DNA of 9,376 bases from an uncultured Lachnospiraceae bacterium (GCA_910583835.1 CAJTYM010000072.1:1-9376), one strand, 5' to 3'; positions 1 through 6,488 are shown, counted from the first letter of the stretch. The notes: generated by a model not told the origin, from the letters alone. Program-made: numbers and translations.

Positions 1-248
1 TAAGGGCAGGATTAAATAAAAACTTTTTATTCGACCCTGGCATCATCCTTATAGGTAAATGCAATAATTTCCCTTTGGATTGCATTTACTATATAGATTC
101 AAGTTTATCTATTAATTTATAATCTCATATTTCTATCATAATTATCATATATAATAATTTGGGATTTTTTTGAGATACTAGTGTACTGACCAGCTTACCA
201 TTAATTAGAGAAATCAGTGCATATGGAAGAGGGAAGAGAGGAACATTT
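1..248. other. AT-rich intergenic region upstream of the two-component genes
   Basis: No gene is supported here. The stretch is very AT-rich, especially 100-170. It holds a short AT palindrome (8-bp arms around C23, positions 15-31) and a perfect inverted repeat at 55-89, listed separately. A TATAAT hexamer lies at 118-123 and another at 150-155, but neither has a convincing -35 box at the usual distance, so the promoter of the response regulator gene cannot be placed with confidence. The heptamer TATCATA occurs twice in direct orientation (134-140 and 143-149). The upstream gene, if any, lies outside the window. Confidence 0.6.
55..89. repeat. Perfect 11-bp inverted repeat upstream of the response regulator gene
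   Basis: The arms GTAAATGCAAT (55-65) and ATTGCATTTAC (79-89) are exact reverse complements separated by 13 bases. In RNA this would be a moderately stable, AT-rich hairpin. There is no T-run after it on either strand, so it is not a textbook intrinsic terminator. It could be the 3' end structure of an upstream gene or a dyad bound by a regulator. It lies about 160 bases before the response regulator start. Confidence 0.6.
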
Positions 249-938
249 ATGGACAAGGCAACAGTATTGCTGATTGAAGATGAAGCCAAACTGTTGGAAA
301 CTTTATCAGATTTTCTTACAATCAATGATTACCATGTCATTCAGGCGATGGATGGCCTGGATGGGATGCAGAAATTCAATAAATACCATACGGAGATAGA
401 CATTGTGCTCCTGGATGTGATGCTGCCTTTTGCCGATGGATATGAGGTGTTAAAGCAGATACGTTTATGCTCGAATGTGCCGGTCATCCTGTTGACGGCA
501 AAAGAGGAAGTCGAAGACCAGATTAAAGGATTTTCCTACGGTGCAGATGACTATATTATCAAACCTTATTCGTTATCTGTTGTAAAATTACATATCGAAG
601 CGGTGCTCAAGCGTTATGGGCATGGGCAGGATTTCCTCTATGCCGGGGATATTAAGCTGGAGGTAAAGGCAAAGAAGGTGTATGTAAAAGATGCGTTCGT
701 AGAGACTACGCCTAAGGAGTTTGAGCTTCTCCATATCCTGATCCGCAACCAGGGAACAGTGCTTACCAGAGACTATATCCTCGACACAATCTGGGGCGAT
801 TATTACGTGGGCGATGTGCGGACCATTGATACCCTGATTAAACAGCTCAGGAAGAAATTAGGCGATACCTCCTATATACGGACGGTATATGGCGTAGGGT
901 ATTGTTTTGAGGTAAAAAGAGATGAAAAGAAAGATTAG
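249..938 (+). CDS. OmpR/PhoB-family response regulator
   Basis: This is a cytoplasmic two-component transcription factor of 229 residues, full length for the OmpR/PhoB family. The N-terminal receiver domain (about residues 4-118) shows the acidic pair E10-D11, the phospho-acceptor D56 in the context LLDVMLP, the switch residue T83 and the conserved K105 followed by P106. The C-terminal winged-helix DNA-binding domain (about 130-223) carries TPKEFELL, the transactivation-loop region and the typical ending RTVYGVGYCF. The ATG at 249 is preceded by a GAGAGG ribosome binding site at 236-241, 7 bases away. The gene overlaps the following histidine kinase gene by 17 bases, so the two are almost certainly cognate and co-translated. 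The sequence resembles VanR-like regulators, but the target genes cannot be inferred: no transporter or resistance gene lies beside the pair. Family assignment is near certain; the signal and regulon are unknown. Confidence 0.96.
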   Translation: MDKATVLLIEDEAKLLETLSDFLTINDYHVIQAMDGLDGMQKFNKYHTEIDIVLLDVMLPFADGYEVLKQIRLCSNVPVILLTAKEEVEDQIKGFSYGADDYIIKPYSLSVVKLHIEAVLKRYGHGQDFLYAGDIKLEVKAKKVYVKDAFVETTPKEFELLHILIRNQGTVLTRDYILDTIWGDYYVGDVRTIDTLIKQLRKKLGDTSYIRTVYGVGYCFEVKRDEKKD

Positions 939-2349
939 CGCCCATATTTTTACGATGTACTGGATATTTACGCTGGCAATGGTCTTGTGCGGTGTGCTGT
1001 GCTATAAGGTATTTTTCCCATTTTATTATGACTGGACGAAGGACAAGCAGATTCGTGAGGCGTATATGGATATCCAGGATTTAGACCTCGCAAATCTGGC
1101 AGAAGACGATTTTTCTGCTTTTGTAGAGTATGAGGATGCAAATCTCAGTTTTACCATTGCAGATGAGGATATGAATCCCATATATACAACCAGAGAGAAC
1201 CGAAGATATCTTGTATATAAAAATATTGAGATGAAGAAGGAATTATTTTCCAGAACTCCTGATGTGATAAAAAGGGACAGCAAATTGAAAGAGACCACGA
1301 AACTGAGGGGGATTATTACCCAGAATAAAGTTGATTATTATGTTGTTATCCGGGATACCCTGCAAAAAGTAGGGCCAGCGAAGGTTTCGGAGAATTTTAC
1401 AGTGATGGCAGCAATATTGATATGTTTGCTGGGGAGTTTGCTGATATGGAGATTTGCTAAGGCTTTATCAGTACCTGTGGAGCGGCTTGCAGCTGCTGCA
1501 GACCAAATTGCGGAGGGAGATTTCCAAAAGCGGGCGGTACAGGAGGAGAAATATGAGGAGACCTGCCGGCTGTCAGAAAGCATCAACAGTATGGCTGAGC
1601 AGCTTGAACAAAATAAAGAACAGATTGAAGAGAGCAGGAGGCAGCAGCTTCGCCAGAATATGCAGCAGGAGCGCGCAGAAAAGATGCGCAAGGATTTCAT
1701 GGCAAAAATTTCCCATGAGATTAAAACACCCCTTGCCGTGATTTCCAGCCAGTCAGAAATGCTGGAAAATGTGGAGGGAGAGAAGCGCAGTTATTACCTG
1801 TCATCTATCCAGGAAGAGGTAGAGAAGATATCAGGCATGATCAGCAACCTTCTGGATGTTTCCTACATGGAACATCATATGGAAGGGATGCTGCAGAAAA
1901 CACTGGACATGAAAGAAGTCATGGAATATATTCTGCTGAAATATGATGGTCTGGTAAAAAAGAAACACCTGCATATGGAAACGTTTTTGGAAGAGGGCTG
2001 CTTTGTGTGTGGAGACCGGGAATACATTGAACAGGCAGTCAATAATTATATGATGAATGCCATAGAATATATGGAACTGGGAGGGAATCTGCGGGTTACC
2101 TTGAAGAAACAGAAAAAGGATATCCGTGTCGGGGTCTATAATTCAGGAAGGCAGATACTGCCGGAGGACATGGAGCGGATTTGGAGCGGGTTTTATACCA
2201 CCAAACAGAAAGATTCCGCTGCATTTTCCCATGTAGGGCTTGGACTGTATATTGTGCAGAACGTAGTGACCATGCAGAATGGTAAATGCGGTGTGCAGAA
2301 CATGCCGGATGGCGTGGAATTCTGGTTTACCCTGCCGCGTACAATTTAA
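922..2349 (+). CDS. Membrane sensor histidine kinase, partner of the upstream regulator
   Basis: This 475-residue protein has the standard layout of a transmembrane sensor kinase. A first membrane segment lies at about 8-32, an extracytoplasmic sensor region of about 125 residues at 33-157, and a second membrane segment at 159-176. A HAMP linker (about 177-230) and a Gln/Glu-rich coiled coil follow. The HisKA domain has the phospho-accepting H265 in SHEIKTP, and the C-terminal ATPase domain has an N-box around N375/N379, a G1 motif with N407-S-G and a G2 motif VGLGLYIV at 438-445. In the G1 box an Asn replaces the Asp of many kinases, as is common in VanS-like proteins, so the enzyme is probably active. 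The start lies inside the regulator gene (17-base overlap) behind a weak GAGG site, which suggests translational coupling. The sensor region has no recognisable ligand-binding fold by eye, so the stimulus is unknown. Confidence 0.95.
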   Translation: MKRKISAHIFTMYWIFTLAMVLCGVLCYKVFFPFYYDWTKDKQIREAYMDIQDLDLANLAEDDFSAFVEYEDANLSFTIADEDMNPIYTTRENRRYLVYKNIEMKKELFSRTPDVIKRDSKLKETTKLRGIITQNKVDYYVVIRDTLQKVGPAKVSENFTVMAAILICLLGSLLIWRFAKALSVPVERLAAAADQIAEGDFQKRAVQEEKYEETCRLSESINSMAEQLEQNKEQIEESRRQQLRQNMQQERAEKMRKDFMAKISHEIKTPLAVISSQSEMLENVEGEKRSYYLSSIQEEVEKISGMISNLLDVSYMEHHMEGMLQKTLDMKEVMEYILLKYDGLVKKKHLHMETFLEEGCFVCGDREYIEQAVNNYMMNAIEYMELGGNLRVTLKKQKKDIRVGVYNSGRQILPEDMERIWSGFYTTKQKDSAAFSHVGLGLYIVQNVVTMQNGKCGVQNMPDGVEFWFTLPRTI

Positions 2350-2361
2350 TTTCCGTAATAT

Positions 2362-2430
2362 CAGGGTCCTTTAGAATTTGCCGGAATTACTGATTTAATC
2401 AATGGTTCCCAGGAATTCTAAAGGACCCTG
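2362..2430. terminator. Long hairpin between convergent genes, probable bidirectional terminator
   Basis: A 17-bp perfect inverted repeat has arms at 2362-2378 and 2414-2430 around a 35-base loop. It fills the 85-base gap between the histidine kinase stop (2349) and the pyrI stop (2435). The loop can fold further: GGAA at 2383-2386 with TTCC at 2406-2409, and an 11-base near-palindrome at 2391-2401. The location points to a shared transcription end for both convergent operons. There is no clear T-run following it on either strand, so the classical intrinsic mechanism is not assured. A 3'-end stabilising structure or a dispersed palindromic repeat are alternatives. Confidence 0.65.
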
Positions 2431-2434
2431 GCAT

Positions 2435-2899
2435 TTATCTGGAATGCGTGCGCAGGCGGACTCTCTGCCCCTTCTGTCCTTTATATTTTTCCTCGCAGTA
2501 TTTGCAGCGGTATGTTTCCGTCTTCTCATCTGTCAGCAGGAAGATCTGATCCAATTCCTGTTCTACAGAGGTGATGCAGCGGGGATTCCGGCAGTGGATG
2601 ATATTTTTGATTTGCTTGGGCAGGTGGAGTTCGCGTTTTTCCACAATCTGTTCCCCTTTGATGATATTGACTGTGATGTTGTGGTCAATAAATCCCAGCA
2701 CGTCCAAATCCAAAGTATCAATGTCGCATTCTACCTTCAAGATATCTTTTTTGCCCATCTTGTTGCTGCGGGCATTTTTGATGATGGCAACGCAGCAGTC
2801 AAGCTTGTCCAGTCTCAAGTCATAGTAGAGGGAGAGGCTGGTTCCCGCCTGAATATGGTCTAATACAAATCCTTCCGTAATCAATCCTACATTTAACAT
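2435..2899 (-). CDS. pyrI: Aspartate carbamoyltransferase regulatory chain PyrI
   Basis: This is the regulatory subunit of aspartate carbamoyltransferase, 154 residues long as expected for the family. In well-studied enzymes, PyrI dimers bind ATP/CTP/UTP through the N-terminal allosteric domain and hold the catalytic trimers together through a C-terminal zinc domain. The N-terminal part (about 1-95) is consistent with the nucleotide-binding domain. The zinc site is intact: C103 and C108 in CRNPRC, then C132 and C135 in CKYC. The ATG at 2897-2899 overlaps the end of pyrB by 7 bases, giving the pyrB-pyrI order and tight coupling that help keep subunits in ratio. The ribosome binding site lies within the pyrB 3' end. 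The stop lies just 5 bases before the large hairpin at 2362-2430, consistent with this being the last gene of the operon. An ORF on the opposite strand (2402-2863) is a shadow. Confidence 0.97.
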   Translation of the reverse strand: MLNVGLITEGFVLDHIQAGTSLSLYYDLRLDKLDCCVAIIKNARSNKMGKKDILKVECDIDTLDLDVLGFIDHNITVNIIKGEQIVEKRELHLPKQIKNIIHCRNPRCITSVEQELDQIFLLTDEKTETYRCKYCEEKYKGQKGQRVRLRTHSR

Positions 2900-3813
2900 A
2901 CTTCCACCTCCAGCAATGTCAGAATGAGAGCCATCCGCACATAGACACCGTATTGTACCTGCCGGAAATAAGCGGCTCTGGGGTCATCGTCTACCTCCAC
3001 AGAAATTTCATTGACTCTCGGAAGCGGATGCATGACAATCATGTCATCTTTGGCAAGGGTCATTTTCTTCTTATTGAGGATGTAGAAATCTTTCATCCGC
3101 ACATAGTCGTCTTCGTTAAAGAAGCGTTCCTTCTGTACTCTTGTCATATAGAGGATATCCAAATCCGCCATCGCCTCTTCCAAACGTTCCACTTCCCGGA
3201 AAGGCACATTGTTCTTGCGCAGGACATCTTCACGGATATAGCTGGGAACGCGCAGCTCTTCAGGGGAAATCAGTGTGAAATTGATGTTGGGGTATCGGAT
3301 GAGGGCATGAATCAGTGAATGAACGGTACGGCCGAATTTTAAATCGCCGCAAAGCCCGATGTTGAGATTGTTGAGGCGTCCCTTGAGGGAACGGATGGTC
3401 AGCAGATCCGTCAGGGTCTGTGTGGGATGCTGGTGTCCGCCATCGCCGGCGTTGATGACGGGAATGGTTGATTTTTCAGAAGCAACCAAGGGGGCGCCCT
3501 CCTTGGGGTGGCGCATGGCGCAGATGTCTGCATAACAGGAAATTACGCGAATCGTGTCGGAAACACTCTCTCCTTTGGCTGCAGAACTGCTGTCTGCGCT
3601 GGAAAAACCAAGGACGCTGCCGCCCAGATTCAGCATGGCGGCTTCAAAGCTCAGGCGTGTGCGGGTGCTGGGCTCATAAAAACAGGTTGCCAGCTTTTTC
3701 CCCTCACATGCGTGGGCATATTTCTGCGGGTTGTGTTCAATGTCATTTGCCAGGGTGAGCAGTTTGTCCAATTCTTCCACGGACAAATCCAGTGGGCTCA
3801 TTAAATGCTGCAT
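2893..3813 (-). CDS. pyrB: Aspartate carbamoyltransferase catalytic chain PyrB
   Basis: PyrB catalyses carbamoyl phosphate + L-aspartate to N-carbamoyl-L-aspartate, the committed step of de novo pyrimidine synthesis in the cytoplasm. The 306 residues match the usual length. The carbamoyl-phosphate loop is present as S49-T50-R51-T52-R53, with the catalytic-loop lysine K80 (SSAAKGES), R101 in MRHP, H129 and Q132 in HPTQTLTD, the TRVQKERF segment and the HPLPRV motif near the C-terminus. No key residue is missing. The start at 3811-3813 is set by a strong AGGAGG site 6 bases upstream. Transcription probably starts from the minus-strand promoter at 3845-3873, leaving a leader of only about 25 bases. 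The downstream pyrI overlaps its end, so the two subunits should form an allosteric holoenzyme. Confidence 0.98.
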   Translation of the reverse strand: MQHLMSPLDLSVEELDKLLTLANDIEHNPQKYAHACEGKKLATCFYEPSTRTRLSFEAAMLNLGGSVLGFSSADSSSAAKGESVSDTIRVISCYADICAMRHPKEGAPLVASEKSTIPVINAGDGGHQHPTQTLTDLLTIRSLKGRLNNLNIGLCGDLKFGRTVHSLIHALIRYPNINFTLISPEELRVPSYIREDVLRKNNVPFREVERLEEAMADLDILYMTRVQKERFFNEDDYVRMKDFYILNKKKMTLAKDDMIVMHPLPRVNEISVEVDDDPRAAYFRQVQYGVYVRMALILTLLEVEVC

Positions 3814-3844
3814 AGATGGCCTCCTATGATGTTATATTTTTATA

Positions 3845-3873
3845 ATCATATATCAGAAAAGGGTAAATTTCAA
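3845..3873 (-). promoter_or_regulatory. Sigma-A-type promoter for pyrBI
   Basis: Read on the minus strand, a -35 box TTGAAA (3868-3873) and a -10 box TATGAT (3845-3850) are separated by exactly 17 bases, both 5/6 matches to consensus. The start point would fall near 3838, about 25 bases upstream of the pyrB ATG. That leaves no space for a long attenuator leader. Confidence 0.75.
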
Positions 3874-3885
3874 GAGGAAAAAGAA

Positions 3886-3914
3886 TTGCAAGCAGATTAA
3901 AATTATAGTAGAAT
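3886..3914 (+). promoter_or_regulatory. Sigma-A-type promoter for the PH-domain gene
   Basis: TTGCAA (3886-3891) and TAGAAT (3909-3914) are spaced by 17 bases; the -10 box matches consensus at 5 of 6 positions. The start point would be about 3921, some 70 bases before the ATG at 3992. It faces away from the pyrB promoter, with only 12 bases between the two -35 boxes, so the two could compete for polymerase or share a regulator. Confidence 0.65.
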
Positions 3915-3991
3915 TTGACGTGAAGAGGGATGGGAGGAGGCCTGTGGTCCCCAATTATTTCTCAAAATTAAATTCAGCGAGGTGCTTACAA

Positions 3992-4369
3992 ATGGAAAAC
4001 ACGAAAAGAGAATACCAGGAGAGGAAGAGGATTTTGTTCTTTGGGCTGCCCTGGACATTTACAAAGTATTTTATCGGCGAGGAACTTTTGACCGTGAAAA
4101 AAGGTCTTTTGAAAACCGAAGAGGATGATTGTTACATGTATAAAGTGCAGGATGTGAAGATGACGACCACACTGCTAGAACGGATATTTGGGCTTTCCAC
4201 AGTCATCTGCTATACCGGAGATACCACAGATCCCCAGATTTCCCTTACACATATCAAAAATGCAAAAGAAATCAAGGGTTTTATCTTAGAGGCATCTGAG
4301 GCGGCAAGGCATAGAAGGCGCACCATGAATACGCTTGATATCGGCGCCATGGACGGCGAAGACTTATAA
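3992..4369 (+). CDS. Small PH-domain-like (bPH2 type) protein
   Basis: This is a 125-residue, probably cytoplasmic or membrane-peripheral protein. A beta-rich core runs from about residue 12 to 92 (FFGLPWTFTKYFIGEE, LLTVKKGLLKTEEDDC, MYKVQDVKMTTTLLERIFGL, then ISLTHIKNAKEIKGFILE). This pattern is typical of bacterial PH domains of the YdbS/DUF304 (bPH_2) family: a strand giving a 'GLL' turn, then 'Y.VqDv....tl.eriFG..ti', then 'l..I.na.ei...I'. The C-terminal tail is basic (RHRRRT) and then acidic. The ATG at 3992 was chosen because GAGGTG at 3979-3984 sits 7 bases upstream; a longer in-frame GTG start at 3920 lies on the predicted transcription start and lacks a site. No transmembrane segment is seen, unlike many family members. 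It stands alone, facing a convergent gene 37 bases downstream. Its biochemical function is not known. Confidence 0.8.
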   Translation: MENTKREYQERKRILFFGLPWTFTKYFIGEELLTVKKGLLKTEEDDCYMYKVQDVKMTTTLLERIFGLSTVICYTGDTTDPQISLTHIKNAKEIKGFILEASEAARHRRRTMNTLDIGAMDGEDL

Positions 4370-4406
4370 ATTTTCTGACGGCTGTCCTTGCATGGGAATG
4401 ACGGGT

Positions 4407-4829
4407 TTAAAAGTCTGCAGAGCGCTGTGCTGGGGCTGTCTGTCTGGAAGGGTTCATCAGCAGGTTTTCAAAAATGAGCCCGGCAATCATCCAGAAAGGG
4501 GCAAAATCAAGTCGAATCACTCCTTTTATGTTTGTTTTTGCCTTGCTGTAATCCCAGGGGCAGATCTTAAATTTTTTGAGGATGCTTCCGCTGACGTATT
4601 CGCCGAGGAAAATAAACATACTGTAAAACAGCGCCCGTATCCAGGTGGGGAATTTTCGGACCATGCTGCAGACTGGCTTGAGGAAAGCCGCCATGCCATA
4701 GATGGGGAACATCCACAGGGATGTCTGGCCCATCAGCTTTAATTCACGTTTTCGGTAGGAATCAAGGGCGGTAAAGAGGATTTCCATACACCACCCGGTG
4801 AGTCCGCAAAGTAAAAAATTCTTTTTCAT
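4407..4829 (-). CDS. CmpB-like (PF06541-type) small integral membrane protein
   Basis: This protein of about 140 residues has roughly four hydrophobic segments (about 3-20, 38-52, 63-83, 106-124). It shows the conserved pattern of the family annotated as putative ABC transporter permease (CmpB-like): GWCMEI near the N-terminus, FPIYGM at 41-46, CPWDYS at 90-95, and NIKGVIRLDFAPFW at 100-113, followed by GLIFE. Despite the family name there is no ATPase or other transporter component nearby, so a transport role is not supported by context. The start is uncertain. The ATG at 4827-4829 gives a normal family N-terminus but has no Shine-Dalgarno site. An in-frame TTG at 4863-4865 would add 12 residues and also lacks one. 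The stop is 37 bases from the convergent PH-domain gene, and no terminator hairpin is visible between them. Confidence 0.8.
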   Translation of the reverse strand: MKKNFLLCGLTGWCMEILFTALDSYRKRELKLMGQTSLWMFPIYGMAAFLKPVCSMVRKFPTWIRALFYSMFIFLGEYVSGSILKKFKICPWDYSKAKTNIKGVIRLDFAPFWMIAGLIFENLLMNPSRQTAPAQRSADF

Positions 4830-4835
4830 GGGAGT

Positions 4836-4865
4836 AATATGCCCATTTTTGCACAATCTATGCAA
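4836..4865 (-). promoter_or_regulatory. Candidate promoter giving a leaderless transcript for the CmpB-like gene
   Basis: On the minus strand TTGCAT (4860-4865) and CATATT (4836-4841) are 18 bases apart. If used, transcription would begin about 7 bases past the -10 box, at or next to the A of the ATG at 4829. This would explain the absence of a ribosome binding site. The -10 match is only 4/6, so this is tentative. Confidence 0.3.
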
Positions 4866-4871
4866 AAAATG

Positions 4872-4901
4872 TTGACGGAAAAGAGTGAGGCATTATATAA
4901 T
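4872..4901 (+). promoter_or_regulatory. Strong sigma-A promoter for the lipoprotein-mrp operon
   Basis: TTGACG (4872-4877, 5/6) and a perfect TATAAT (4896-4901) are separated by 18 bases. The expected start point is near 4908, giving a leader of about 30 bases that contains the AAGGAG ribosome binding site at 4927-4932. Confidence 0.8.
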
Positions 4902-4938
4902 AGATATGTTGTGAAAATTTACTACAAAGGAGTATGGT

Positions 4939-5610
4939 ATGATGAAAAAAATGAGAAAAATCAGCTTGCTTTTGGTGGCAGTGCTGACAGTTACAATGTT
5001 GGGAGGCTGCGGCAGTTTTGATGCCAGCGGGTACATAAAGGCGCTGCTTGACAATTCCTACAAGAATGACTCCGCTGCATTTGTGGAGCAGAAAGTGGGG
5101 ACCGAGGAACAGGCAAAAGAATTGTATGACCAGGGAATTGAGACGGAAGTAAACAGCCTGATTGCCGGGGTAAACATTTCAGATGAACTGAAGAACGAAT
5201 TTACGACAGTGCTGCAGGATGTTTATAAGAGTGTCAAATATACTGTGGGGGAAGCTACCAAACAGGATGACAATTCTTATGTGGTAGAAGTCAAGTACCA
5301 GAAGATGAAGGTGTTTGCGGCAGCGATGGAACAGTTCCAGACAGAGCAGCAGGCATATACGGATGAACTTTCCGAACAGGTGCAGAATGGCGGCGAATAT
5401 CCTTCCGAGGATGAAATCAACGAACAGGTATATACTCTGTTAAAGGATGCCATCAAAGACTCCCTGCAGAAAGCAGAGTATGAAGATGAGGCATCTACGA
5501 CTGTGCGGGTAGAGCTGAATGACAAGGTATATAGCCCCAATCAGGAAGATGTCGAGGCTTTGGAATATGCATTGTTTGATTTAGAGGAAGCATCGGGCTT
5601 GGCACAGTAA
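4939..5610 (+). CDS. Predicted lipoprotein of unknown function
   Basis: A 223-residue protein with a classic lipoprotein signal peptide: basic MMKKMRK, a hydrophobic stretch at 8-20, and the lipobox L21-G22-G23-C24. The mature protein should be lipid-anchored at C24 on the outer face of the membrane. The rest is acidic, rich in Glu, Gln, Asp and Tyr, and appears largely helical. A more beta-like stretch lies at about 98-125 (SVKYTVGEA, SYVVEVKYQKM) and another near the C-terminus (STTVRVEL). This resembles the small clostridial lipoproteins annotated only by a DUF; I do not recognise a specific function. Translation can start at ATG 4939 or the adjacent ATG 4942, 6 or 9 bases after AAGGAG. 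It lies 32 bases upstream of the mrp gene on the same strand with no terminator between, so co-transcription is likely, although a direct functional link is not evident. Confidence 0.88.
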   Translation: MMKKMRKISLLLVAVLTVTMLGGCGSFDASGYIKALLDNSYKNDSAAFVEQKVGTEEQAKELYDQGIETEVNSLIAGVNISDELKNEFTTVLQDVYKSVKYTVGEATKQDDNSYVVEVKYQKMKVFAAAMEQFQTEQQAYTDELSEQVQNGGEYPSEDEINEQVYTLLKDAIKDSLQKAEYEDEASTTVRVELNDKVYSPNQEDVEALEYALFDLEEASGLAQ

Positions 5611-5642
5611 AATAACAGTAAATTTGGACTGGAGGAATTATC

Positions 5643-6488
5643 ATGGCAGAAAATGAAAGCTGCAGCAGTGCGGCAACATGTTCCAGGGAGAGCTGTGAAG
5701 GCTGCCCAAGCAAGGCAGGGGCTTCCCAGAGCCTTGTGGAAGAAATGAATCCATTTTCCAGCGTGAAAAAAGTAATCGGCGTGGTCAGCGGTAAGGGCGG
5801 CGTTGGCAAGTCCTTTGTGACGGCATCCCTGGCCTCGTCCATGCGGGAAAAGGGATATGAAGTAGGAATACTGGATGCGGATATCACAGGTCCCTCCATT
5901 CCGAAAATGTACGGTGTGCATGGTCCGGCAGAGGGAAATGATATGGGGCTTTTCCCCATCCTGGCAGCGGATGGCACGAAGGTAATGTCTTTAAACCTTC
6001 TGATGGAGGACGAGGAGGCGCCGGTCATTTGGCGCGGACCAGTGATTGCTTCCACCGTGAAGCAGTTTTGGCATGACGTTTTCTGGGGCGATTTGGATTA
6101 TCTCTTTGTGGATATGCCGCCGGGGACCGGCGATGTGCCGCTCACGGTGTTTCAGTCCCTGCCGGTAGATGGGATTGTAATCGTAACCTCTCCGCAGGAG
6201 CTGGTACAGCTGATTGTGAAAAAAGCCATCCATATGGCAGAGATGATGGACATTCCGGTTCTGGGGCTGGTGGAAAATTACAGTTTCCTCAAATGCCCGG
6301 ACTGCGGCAAAGAAATCAAGCTGTTTGGCGACAGCAAGATTGAAGAGGCAGCGGCAGAGATTGGCGTTCCGGTATTAGGGAAGATGCCATTGGACCCCGA
6401 ATATGCCAGGATGGCAGACGAAGGGAAATTCCATCAGATTAAGAACCCTTATCTGGAAGCGGCCGTGGATAAGGTAGAGAATTTATAA
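5643..6488 (+). CDS. Mrp/NBP35-family Fe-S cluster carrier ATPase
   Basis: This 281-residue P-loop ATPase belongs to the Mrp/ApbC/NBP35 family, cytoplasmic proteins that bind and hand on 4Fe-4S clusters to apo-enzymes. The deviant Walker A motif GKGGVGKS is at 50-57, the switch I region is DADITGPS, and the Walker B/switch II region is VDMPPGTGD at 156-164. The bridging cluster cysteines C218 and C221 (CPDC) are present. The N-terminus carries an extra Cys group, C7, C13, C18 and C21, reminiscent of the N-terminal cluster of eukaryotic NBP35 though with different spacing (CX5CX4CX2C). The N-terminal MIP18-like domain of E. coli Mrp is absent, as is usual in Clostridia. GGAGGA at 5631-5636 is 6 bases from the ATG. 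The gene follows the lipoprotein gene by 32 bases and ends 32 bases before a strong intrinsic terminator. Family identity is certain; client enzymes are unknown. Confidence 0.96.
   Translation: MAENESCSSAATCSRESCEGCPSKAGASQSLVEEMNPFSSVKKVIGVVSGKGGVGKSFVTASLASSMREKGYEVGILDADITGPSIPKMYGVHGPAEGNDMGLFPILAADGTKVMSLNLLMEDEEAPVIWRGPVIASTVKQFWHDVFWGDLDYLFVDMPPGTGDVPLTVFQSLPVDGIVIVTSPQELVQLIVKKAIHMAEMMDIPVLGLVENYSFLKCPDCGKEIKLFGDSKIEEAAAEIGVPVLGKMPLDPEYARMADEGKFHQIKNPYLEAAVDKVENL

Noticed and set aside
176..184. TACTAGTGT shared by 176-184 and 6498-6506
   Set aside because: A 9-base match in 9.4 kb can easily occur by chance and the flanks do not match.
2140..2151. Loss of the G1-box Asp in the histidine kinase (N407-S-G)
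   Set aside because: Asn at this place is common in VanS-like sensor kinases and other ATP-binding residues are intact, so it is not evidence for a dead kinase.
2402..2863. 153-codon plus-strand ORF
   Set aside because: It lies antisense to pyrI, which has all four zinc cysteines and a full family match. The plus-strand ORF has no ribosome binding site and starts inside the hairpin.
3920..3991. GTG start adding 24 residues to the PH-domain protein
   Set aside because: It coincides with the predicted transcription start and has no usable ribosome binding site; ATG 3992 has GAGGTG 7 bases upstream.
5495..6055. 186-codon minus-strand ORF
   Set aside because: It spans the end of the lipoprotein gene and the start of the Mrp gene on the opposite strand; it is explained as a shadow of those real genes.
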